19,363 nucleotides of DNA from Treponema sp. GTDB lineage: Bacteria > Spirochaetota > Spirochaetia > Treponematales > Breznakiellaceae. This document shows positions 13,668 to 19,363 of the stretch, one piece after another. Below the pieces are notes generated by a model. That model did no database searches and had not been told where the DNA came from. It was given only the letters and a program-made list of their open reading frames with translations. The DNA lies in the NCBI GenBank assembly GCA_031283505.1, contig JAITBO010000375.1:1-19363 (forward strand). The letters run 5' to 3'. Both the position numbers and the translations under genes were made by a program. Each line of letters opens with the position of its first letter. Position 1 is the first letter of the stretch.

Positions 13668-15497
13668 ATGGAGGCGCGGGGGTGGGAATCCTGTGATTTT
13701 ATCTTTGTTTCAGGCGACGCCTATGTGGATCACCCCTCGTTTGCCGCCGCTCTCATCTGCCGCGTTCTGGAAGCCGAAGGCTACCGGGTCGGCATTATCC
13801 CCCAGCCCGACTGGAAGAACCCCGAATCCTTCCGGGTCCTGGGTCGTCCCCGCCTGGCTTTTCTCGTTGGCTCCGGTAACATGGATTCCATGGTCGCCCA
13901 TTATACCGCCGCCCGCAAGCCCCGCTCCCAGGACGCCTATTCCCCTGGAGGCCGCCCCGGTCTCCGCCCTGACCGCACCCTTATCCCCTATGTCTCCGGC
14001 ATCCGGGCCGCCGGGAACTCCGTTCCTGGAGATTCCACTCCTGGAAACAAAGTCCCGGTCATCATAGGCGGCCTGGAAGCCTCCCTCCGCTGCTTTTCTC
14101 ACTATGACTACTGGTCGGATACGGTGCGCCGTTCCATTCTGCTCGATTCCAAGGCCGATCTTCTGGTGTACGGCATGGGCGAACGGGCCATCCTGGAAAT
14201 CGCCCGCCGCCTGGCCGCCGGGGAGAACATCGCCGCCATTCGGGAGACTCGGGGCGTCTGCGTCCCCGCATCGGGCCCCCCGGACGGTTCCCTCCCCGCC
14301 GGATGCCCGCCCAACGCCTTGCGCCTTCCGGATTACGACACGGTAAAGGGGGACGATCCTGCTTCCCTCCGCGCCTACGCCGAACACTTCATGTTGCAAA
14401 AACAGAACGCCGATCCCGCAAGCTCCCGCCCCCTGATCGAACGTACCGGGGACCGGCGCTGGGTAATCCGCAATCCTCCCGCCTTGCCCCTGACCACTGC
14501 GGAATTGGATCGCGTTTACGAACTTCCCTTCACCCGCCGCGCCCATCCCGTCTACGATGAGGCAGGAGGTGTTCCGGCGCTCAAGGAGGTCGCTTTTTCC
14601 CTGACCGCGAACCGGGGTTGTTTCGGCGGTTGTTCCTTCTGCGCCATTACCTTTCACCAGGGCCGGGCCGTCACCCCCCGCAGCAAGGAAAGCCTGGTCC
14701 GGGAGGCCGACGCCCTCAGCCGGTCCCCTGGTTTCAAGGGCTATATCCACGATGTAGGGGGCCCCACCGCCAACTTCTTCACGCCCCCTTGTCCCCGGCA
14801 AAAGACCGGGAGCTTCTGCCCCGACAGGGAATGCCTCTTTCCCGAACCGTGTCCCCAACTCCGGGCCGATCATGGTGCATACCTTGCCGCCCTGGAAGCC
14901 CTCCGGCAACTCCCCAGCGTAAAGAAGGTTTTCGTTCGTTCCGGCCTCCGCTTTGATTATCAGGAACTGGACCACAGACACGGAAAAACCTTCCTGGAAA
15001 CCCTCTGCCGTTATCATGTGAGCGGCCAACTCAAAGTCGCACCGGAACACTGTTCCTCCCGTGTCCTCGAAGCCATGGGCAAACCCGGCCCGGAGGTCTA
15101 CGAAACCTTCCGTAAAAATTACGCCGAAACGAACCTCCGCCTGGGCCTTAAACAGTACCTTATCCCCTATTATATCTCCGGTCATCCCGGTTCCACCCTG
15201 GAAGACGCTGTGGAACTGGCGCTACGCCTCAAACAGGACCGCTTTATCCCGGACCAGGCGCAGGATTTCTACCCAACCCCCGGTACGCTTGCCGCCGTGA
15301 TGTACCATACCGGCCTTGATCCCCGCATAATGAGGCCCATCCCCGTAAGCCGGGGGGAACGGGAACGCCGCCTCCAGCGCGCCCTTTTGCAGTTCGACCG
15401 TCCGGAGGCGCGGCCCCTGGTCCGGGAGGCCCTGAGGAAAGCGGGGCGGGAGGCCCTGATCGGAAATGGACCGGGGTGTCTTGTAAGGAAGGACTAA
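13668..15497 (+). CDS. YgiQ-family radical SAM protein
   Basis: This protein has the YgiQ architecture. An N-terminal B12-binding-like/UPF0313 part (FIFVSGDAYVDHPSFAAALI, IIPQPDW, GSGNMDSMVAHYTA, VIIGGLEASLRCFSHYDYWS) is followed by the radical SAM domain with CxxxCxxC ligands C318, C322 and C325 (NRGCFGGCSFCAI). C-terminal landmarks are VGGPTANFF, LKVAPEHCS, QYLIPYYISGHPGS and QDFYPTPGT. The reaction is unknown. The start is a problem. In-frame codons just before ATG 13668 read DFLPISHRDM, matching the conserved family N-terminus FLPxSxxDM. The frame is open back to 13524, yet it contains no ATG, GTG or TTG upstream of 13668. Initiation at a rare codon, a frameshift or a sequence error is possible. 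ATG 13668 itself has only a poorly spaced GGGA. The true protein is probably at least 8-10 residues longer than annotated here. Confidence 0.9.
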   Translation: MEARGWESCDFIFVSGDAYVDHPSFAAALICRVLEAEGYRVGIIPQPDWKNPESFRVLGRPRLAFLVGSGNMDSMVAHYTAARKPRSQDAYSPGGRPGLRPDRTLIPYVSGIRAAGNSVPGDSTPGNKVPVIIGGLEASLRCFSHYDYWSDTVRRSILLDSKADLLVYGMGERAILEIARRLAAGENIAAIRETRGVCVPASGPPDGSLPAGCPPNALRLPDYDTVKGDDPASLRAYAEHFMLQKQNADPASSRPLIERTGDRRWVIRNPPALPLTTAELDRVYELPFTRRAHPVYDEAGGVPALKEVAFSLTANRGCFGGCSFCAITFHQGRAVTPRSKESLVREADALSRSPGFKGYIHDVGGPTANFFTPPCPRQKTGSFCPDRECLFPEPCPQLRADHGAYLAALEALRQLPSVKKVFVRSGLRFDYQELDHRHGKTFLETLCRYHVSGQLKVAPEHCSSRVLEAMGKPGPEVYETFRKNYAETNLRLGLKQYLIPYYISGHPGSTLEDAVELALRLKQDRFIPDQAQDFYPTPGTLAAVMYHTGLDPRIMRPIPVSRGERERRLQRALLQFDRPEARPLVREALRKAGREALIGNGPGCLVRKD

Positions 15498-15538
15498 ACC
15501 GGACCCCGGAAAAAGGGACTTGTCCCGAATACAAAGCC

Positions 15539-15635
15539 GCGCAAGGGATAGAAGCGGAAATCCCGTGCGGAATTGGAGTGGATAGCCCGGTCCGGTACTG
15601 AACACCGAAAGTGTTTTAGCCGGATGCGCCCAAAT
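15539..15635 (+). repeat. structured dispersed repeat, copy D
   Basis: This is the shortest copy: GCGCAAGGGATAGAAG, GGATAGCCCGGT and ATGCGCCCAAAT in plus orientation. It shares flanking bases with copy A (GGAAATCCCG and GGAATTGGAG), but the inner hairpin of A is absent, leaving a minimal loop. The second hairpin (15592-15623) pairs CCGG with CCGG, CT with AG and GAACAC with GTGTTT around CGAAA, with small bulges. It lies between the convergent 3' ends of ygiQ (+) and the SLBB gene (-). Confidence 0.87.
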
Positions 15636-15668
15636 TCCTAAGCCGGTAGTTTAGTTGCGGTCTGAATG

Positions 15669-17318
15669 CTACCGCCTTGTCGCCGCTATTACCGACAAAG
15701 TAGTTCCTATTATCGACAGCATCGTTGTTATTACCGGCGCATACCGGGTAAAGTAATACAGTGCATGATTCGTCTTCGCCGTAATTATCGTCTCGGGCAT
15801 GATGCCGTCCGTTTTATTCAGCTGGTTGCCTGCTATGTCCGTTATCGTTATGCTTTCCCTCTTGTTCCGTTCCGGAATAAAGCCTCCGGCCAATGCTATG
15901 TAATACTCCCAGCCGCGATCAGGTATGTATGGATACCGCCCCGGAACCACTACCGCCCCGGCCACTGTTACGAAATACTGTCGAAAAGGGATTACCAGCG
16001 TGTCGTTGTCTTCTATCGACACCTCGCCCCGGTAGGACTCGTCATACAGCAGTGGATTCAGGTTTATCGGAATACGGCTGTCTCCACGGATTATGTAGGC
16101 ATTCTGTGTATCGGATACCGCCGAAAACCATTTACTGTTCCGCCGCACCATGGAACCGTAATACTCGCCTTTGTTGAACGGAACTACCAGCCGGGTTGAA
16201 GCGGTTGGCACAGCCGAAACGGGAGACGATGTTGGAGAAATCCTTGAAGCGATTTGAATGGAGGATGCAGACGCGGGAACTTTTGAAGCGACATCCTCTT
16301 CCTCAAATGCCGCTACTGCTCCCTCCACAAAAAGTACCGGCTGTAATTGGGTTTTCGCCGGAACCATTACCATATCGTAGTGTTCCAGTGAAAAATTGTC
16401 CCCCAATCCGCCTTCTCCCGGCAGAATCTTATTTCCGGACACAGAAACGCTGTTTACGTACCGGGTAACTTCGATTCTGGTAGGATCGGCCAGGGGAGTG
16501 AACCCGCTGCCGTAGACTTCAATAAGTTCCTTAAGGTTTTCTCCCGGCAACAATTGGTAAGTTTCCGGCCGTTCCACTTCTCCGTTAATGACAACGGCTC
16601 TTTTTACCCTGTTGAAGATTATCGTATCTCCCGGGCGCAGATATGGATCCTGGCTCAACTCTCCAAAACGCCAGGCTTTAAAAAGATCATAGGTCCGTAC
16701 CTGTCCGCCGGTAGATTGAACCGTTATATCCCGCAGAGAGCTTAGAGGAGTCAACCAACTGACGGCTGAAGACAGCCGGTCCAGAGCCCACGCTTCCCGC
16801 TCACCTGCCACAGCGACTTCTCCTTTTAAGTAGACCCTGAAAACAGCAGGTTTCGTTAACACAAACTGTACCGCGCTGAATGCGTAGTTGTTGGAGACAA
16901 TAGTTTCCACTTGATTTTTCAACTGCATATACGTTTTTCCGGCGGCGTCAATAATTCCCAAATTGACGACCCGGATTTTATAACTGCTGTCTACAGTAAT
17001 CACATAGGTTATTGGCTCATTTCCAATCATAAACGCAAGGCCGTATACATCGCCCGCAGTAACCCGGTAATCGGGAGAAGCAATAGCCGTCTGAACTTTC
17101 AATTCGGCGGCTATCCGGGCCAAGTCCGTACTGGGAGCCGTACCAGCCGTATTCGCCGAAATTACTTTAGCCGTGTTAGCTACGGATGTTTTGTCCGTGT
17201 TAGCCGCAGCTGCTTTAGCCGCAGAATTATAAAAATCGGCGGCGGTCTGCGTAAAAGCCCATGAAATTATTATACAAGAAAAAAATACCAGCCCGAAAGT
17301 AATTTTAACAAGTTTCAT
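15669..17318 (-). CDS. SLBB-domain polysaccharide export protein
   Basis: This exported protein of 549 residues has a signal peptide or N-terminal anchor (1-24, KITFGLVFFSCIIISWAF), then an Ala/Asn/Thr-rich low-complexity stretch to about 65 with repeated ANT units. A polysaccharide-export (Wza-like) domain starts near YRVTAGDVYGLAFMIG. SLBB-type beta-grasp units follow (FRVYLKGEVAVAGERE, AVVINGEVERPETYQLLPGENL, and a late FVTVAGAVVVPGRYPYIPDRG). The protein ends in a hydrophobic segment (YAPVITTMLSIIGTTLSVIAA, about 525-545). Members form or feed the outer-membrane exit of capsule/exopolysaccharide secretion, but no Wzc-like kinase or glycosyltransferase genes lie in the window. GAGGAT is eight bases before the ATG. 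The IS66 remnant ends 87 bases upstream of its start and may supply or disrupt its promoter. Confidence 0.88.
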   Translation of the reverse strand: MKLVKITFGLVFFSCIIISWAFTQTAADFYNSAAKAAAANTDKTSVANTAKVISANTAGTAPSTDLARIAAELKVQTAIASPDYRVTAGDVYGLAFMIGNEPITYVITVDSSYKIRVVNLGIIDAAGKTYMQLKNQVETIVSNNYAFSAVQFVLTKPAVFRVYLKGEVAVAGEREAWALDRLSSAVSWLTPLSSLRDITVQSTGGQVRTYDLFKAWRFGELSQDPYLRPGDTIIFNRVKRAVVINGEVERPETYQLLPGENLKELIEVYGSGFTPLADPTRIEVTRYVNSVSVSGNKILPGEGGLGDNFSLEHYDMVMVPAKTQLQPVLFVEGAVAAFEEEDVASKVPASASSIQIASRISPTSSPVSAVPTASTRLVVPFNKGEYYGSMVRRNSKWFSAVSDTQNAYIIRGDSRIPINLNPLLYDESYRGEVSIEDNDTLVIPFRQYFVTVAGAVVVPGRYPYIPDRGWEYYIALAGGFIPERNKRESITITDIAGNQLNKTDGIMPETIITAKTNHALYYFTRYAPVITTMLSIIGTTLSVIAATRR

Positions 17319-17404
17319 TTTTTGTAATCCTCGCCAAATAACATTTTTTGAAATACAAATTTTTCGTAACCGTTCATCGTTGTAATCATGAGATGGAGTA
17401 TAAT

Positions 17405-18421
17405 TTAACCTTGCAACAACGATGGTAAAAAAAGATTATTCAAGCTACAATAGACACAATCGTACAGAAAATCAATAACCGGTTTTCCCTGTTGTATACA
17501 GGTTGTCAATAAACTCCAGAGCCGTTCCATCCGGCGGTTTCCCCATGCACTACGCGACCCTTGTGTCACTTTCCAGTCTACTATTATCGCCCATATCACC
17601 TGCTCCGTCGCCTTTTCTATCGACCTTCGATGTTTGTTCATCCGCCGTTTCCAACTCATCTTGCTTAAACCTTCTCTTCGATATATCGTTCCATACATTT
17701 TTTTTACCTCTCCTTGCAATCTTTTCCAAATACTTCGCTTTCACGTTTCCCGACAATCTTGAATACCGTTCCCAATGCGTTTCTGAATACCCATACCCCT
17801 TCCAGCTTCCCCCGTCTCTTTCCATCTCGTCTCATCCACATACAGGTGTTCGGCTTCCGGTAACTGTTTCGTCAGTCCTTCATGATGAATCGGCGAAGGG
17901 GTCTTTCAATGATCCGCTTACCAGCCCTATTTGGTTCATCACAAATCCTGTCGTTATATCTTTCAAGGCCGCCTGTGTTGTAGTATATGACATAGGTCCG
18001 CAGCCTTTCAGGTGCCTTGTCACGACCATGAGTTTCGGTCCGTTTCGGCTATCTGTGCGGTATGATACGGCTGACATTCTTTGTACCAATACCGGTTATA
18101 CTGATGTTCCGTTACCAACTCTACCTGTTGCCGTGTTTCCGCAACGATGATTTTGTCAATTTGTTCCGGAAGAAACGGGGGCCTTTTGTGCTTTTTATGG
18201 CCCTTTTGAGCTCCCTGTTTGCGTTTCTCTCCCTCCTCTCCCCCTTTTTCCGCTGGTTTGAGTATATCCGACGATGGGGTCCTGGAGGAGTTTGTTGAGT
18301 TCTTTTCCAAGCGGACAATCTTTTCACTGAGTGCTTTAACCAGTTGCTTTAACGCTTTTATCTCTTTCTGCCGCGCCTCAATGACTGTTAATCGATCGGC
18401 TGCGATCTTTCCCCAAATCAC
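17405..18421 (-). pseudogene. decayed IS66-family transposase (TnpC), frameshifted and internally deleted
   Basis: Three or more minus-strand frames together resemble an IS66 TnpC in the right order. At 18421-18020 lies the N-terminal part with a leucine-rich coiled coil, NSSRTPSSDI and KQGAQKGHKKHKRPPFLPEQID. At about 18089-17880 comes LKGCGPMSYTTTQAALKDI and VSGSLKDPF. Near 17840-17800 is LYVDETRWKE, matching the first catalytic Asp region. At 17719-17405 is the C-terminal part with DWKVTQGSRSAWGNRRMERLW, LLTTCIQQGKPVIDFLYD and LFLPSLLQ. Frames change between blocks, and the segment between the DET motif and the C-terminus is much too short, so the remaining catalytic residues are missing. 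No TnpA/TnpB partners are present. I found no certain terminal inverted repeats. Confidence 0.75.
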
Positions 18422-18703
18422 CCCCCCACCATAAATAATATTTTTAACTTTGTCAACTGGTTGTATTCCTTATTCCTGGTAAATGGTTACAATTTTTCTA
18501 TAACCCTTTTACTGTGATGCCTGATGATTATTAAGAATAGGAGTATCCGCACCAGTAAAAATAATGATGAATACACCGTTTTTTCTATCATAGATGGCGG
18601 GCGACTATATTTCAAGGCCCCGAGGCTTTTCGTTTTGTCGGATTTTTTGATTCTATGTCGGATAATAAGATTAAACTCAGCCGCCGGGACAAGCCAAAAA
18701 ACA
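18422..18703. other. non-coding, AT-rich, little identified
   Basis: This stretch upstream of the IS66 remnant contains no convincing gene. A small hairpin (AAGGCC/GGCTTT, stem 18614-18619 with 18624-18629) is followed by TTCGTTTT and could be a weak plus-strand terminator of something lost. GTCGGAT occurs twice nearby (about 18637 and 18657). It may include the worn end of the IS66 element. Confidence 0.35.
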
Positions 18704-18758
18704 AAAAGCCCTCGGAGCCGCCACGCCGGAATATCCGCCGGGGACCCTGAGGGCTTTT
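18704..18758. terminator. terminator-like hairpin without an adjacent gene
   Basis: AAAAGCCCTC (18704-18713) pairs exactly with GAGGGCTTTT (18749-18758) around 35 bases that are themselves G/C-rich with CCGG self-pairing. The A and T ends make it look like a bidirectional intrinsic terminator. No intact gene ends here, so it is probably a survivor of genes deleted or interrupted by mobile elements. Confidence 0.45.
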
Positions 18759-18774
18759 ACCAAAGTTATTAGAA

Positions 18775-18826
18775 CCTGTCCCAAAACTAATTGACTGTAC
18801 ACTAATACGCACGGTTTTGGGACAGG
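18775..18826. repeat. 13-bp perfect inverted repeat, possible mobile-element end
   Basis: CCTGTCCCAAAAC (18775-18787) and its exact complement GTTTTGGGACAGG (18814-18826) flank 26 bases beginning TAATTGACTG. The arms resemble terminal repeats of insertion sequences. A 52-bp unit could be a solo or collapsed element end or a miniature element. No flanking target duplication is evident. Confidence 0.5.
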
Positions 18827-18830
18827 CGCT

Positions 18831-18906
18831 TGCAGTTTTTCAGGCTTTCAACCTTGCAGAACTGTAAATTTCAAGATTACTTTTCCAAAACTTTAGTTTT
18901 GGAAAA
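18831..18906 (+). repeat. paired-hairpin repeat, first copy
   Basis: The unit starts TGCAGTTTTTCAGGCT. Its first hairpin pairs CAGTT (18833-18837) with AACTG (18860-18864) and AGG with CCT. Twenty bases after the shared part comes a second, perfect hairpin with a 12-bp stem (18881-18892 with 18895-18906) containing CAAAACT/AGTTTTG. The second copy at 19085 has the same two hairpins at the same spacing with different but still paired bases. The following 18907-19084 holds only short A/T palindromes and no gene. Confidence 0.6.
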
Positions 18907-19084
18907 ACCTCATTATTAAGACCATCTCAATGAACTGTTACATCCGGACCAGAATACCCCTAACAAAGAAATGCCGCTACGTGCAGGGCGGTAATATTTT
19001 CCTCAAAATAATGAGTCTCTAAATCATTGGAAAGGATAAAACAATAGACTTATTCGATAACCCGGTTGGTTGTCTCACAAGTCT

Positions 19085-19155
19085 TGCGGTTTTTCAGGCT
19101 AAAGCCTTGCAAAACCGCGTTTTTTAGCGGAAGTTGTTTAGAAACTTCAGTTTCT
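19085..19155 (+). repeat. paired-hairpin repeat, second copy
   Basis: The unit starts TGCGGTTTTTCAGGCT, 254 bases after the start of the first copy. The first hairpin pairs GCGGTTTT (19086-19093) with AAAACCGC (19111-19118) and AGGCT with AGCCT (19096-19107). The second hairpin pairs AGAAACT (19140-19146) with AGTTTCT (19149-19155). It lies just downstream of the 3' end of the IS1-type transposase gene. Confidence 0.62.
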
Positions 19156-19184
19156 GGAGGTGATCCAGAAAGTATGATGGATTC

Positions 19185-19363
19185 TTAAACAAAACCATAA
19201 TTGATGTAAAAGAAAGCCATATCAAAAGCTTTCCTGTGGTTGAACAGTTTCCTGGAAAAACAACAAGTCCTGCGAAATGCCCGCCTGATCCGATGCCGCA
19301 ACCGGCAATTGTTCCCTTCTATCCCTACCGTGTACTCTTTCCCTACTTCGTGCTTGTCTTCCC
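19185..19363 (-). CDS. IS1-family transposase, C-terminal part, cut by the window edge
   Basis: From the right edge the minus strand is open for 58 codons to a TAA at 19185-19187. The residues include YTVGIEGNNCRLRHRIRRAF, RRTCCFSRKLFNHRKAF and end FYINYGFV. The pattern of an E-N-x-x-x-R-x-R segment, then R-x-T-x-x-(F/Y)-S-x-(K/S) and an aromatic tail is that of the InsB-like C-terminus of IS1-family DDE transposases, which includes the last catalytic Glu. Reading is uninterrupted here, so the element could be intact beyond the window. I could not place its terminal inverted repeat. Confidence 0.7.
   Translation of the reverse strand, partial: EDKHEVGKEYTVGIEGNNCRLRHRIRRAFRRTCCFSRKLFNHRKAFDMAFFYINYGFV

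Noticed and set aside
13710..15185. Long open minus-strand frame opposite ygiQ (491 codons)
   Set aside because: It lies inside a clear radical SAM gene and reflects GC-rich codon use. It has a glycine-rich, low-complexity translation with no recognisable domain.
1727..15635. Reading the A-D repeats as a CRISPR array, classic REP elements or an OMEGA/HEARO guide RNA
   Set aside because: The copies are kilobases apart in both orientations with no spacers. They have a multi-block three-stem layout unlike REP units, and no RAYT, IscB/IsrB or TnpB gene is visible in the window.
17503..18150. Plus-strand 215-codon frame over the IS66 remnant
   Set aside because: The minus strand of the same region carries ordered IS66 motifs. 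The plus-strand translation is serine/proline-rich and featureless.
18524..18772. Plus-strand 82-codon frame right of the IS66 remnant
   Set aside because: It has no recognisable motif, runs through the terminator-like hairpin at 18704-18758 and lacks a ribosome-binding site.
1..19363. tRNA, rRNA or tmRNA genes
   Set aside because: I looked through the intergenic gaps for cloverleaf or conserved rRNA segments and found none. A covariance scan would be more sensitive.

Overview
This window most resembles a spirochaete chromosome, probably close to the termite-gut treponemes. That is inference from gene content and from its base composition (GC-rich genes, AT-rich gaps); no rRNA or other phylogenetic marker is present. 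It is mostly ordinary housekeeping sequence with decayed mobile DNA at both edges. Its most interesting content is non-coding: a family of four dispersed, apparently structured elements, plus a second, unrelated pair of hairpin elements near the right edge.

Layout. At 1-613 there is a possible gene tail and an orphan, frameshifted fragment of a phage tail tape-measure gene. At 614-4059, all on the minus strand, lie tsaD (tRNA t6A synthesis), a membrane-anchored YibQ-type divergent polysaccharide deacetylase and a short sigma-70 factor. A 272-bp AT-rich divergent gap with a perfect palindrome follows. At 4332-8288, on the plus strand, a tight run encodes a YciO/TsaC-like protein, cardiolipin synthase, a TrmH/SpoU methyltransferase and an unrecognised 280-aa protein. 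A 6-phosphofructokinase (minus, 8451-9818) is divergent from a small slyX (plus), followed by a PLP-dependent ornithine/lysine decarboxylase (plus) that converges on a GH13 oligo-1,6-glucosidase-type enzyme (minus). Then come an Nfu scaffold and a YgiQ-type radical SAM protein (plus), converging on an SLBB polysaccharide-export protein (minus). From 17405 to the end there is an eroded IS66 transposase, several inverted repeats and the C-terminus of an IS1-type transposase that runs off the window.

Structured repeats. Copies at 1727-1827 (-), 8313-8431 (+), 13088-13228 (-) and 15539-15635 (+) share three conserved blocks: GCGCAAGGGATAGAAG, GGATAGCCCGGT and ATGCGCCCAA. The blocks are separated by two hairpins whose sequences differ almost completely between copies while their pairing is kept. 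That is the pattern of a structured RNA or a mobile hairpin element. All four copies sit in gaps between genes. A second pair (18831-18906 and 19085-19155) shows the same kind of pairing-preserving change.

Functionally, tsaD and the YciO-like gene point to tRNA t6A modification, though the YciO-like protein lacks the usual Lys-Arg signature. The kinase and the glucosidase serve sugar catabolism, Nfu and YgiQ iron-sulfur chemistry, and Cls, YibQ and SLBB the envelope. Points a reader should not take on trust are the start of ygiQ (family-conserved residues lie upstream of the only usable start codon), the phosphoryl donor of the phosphofructokinase, and the starts of the kinase and glucosidase, whose open frames extend upstream into non-coding sequence.
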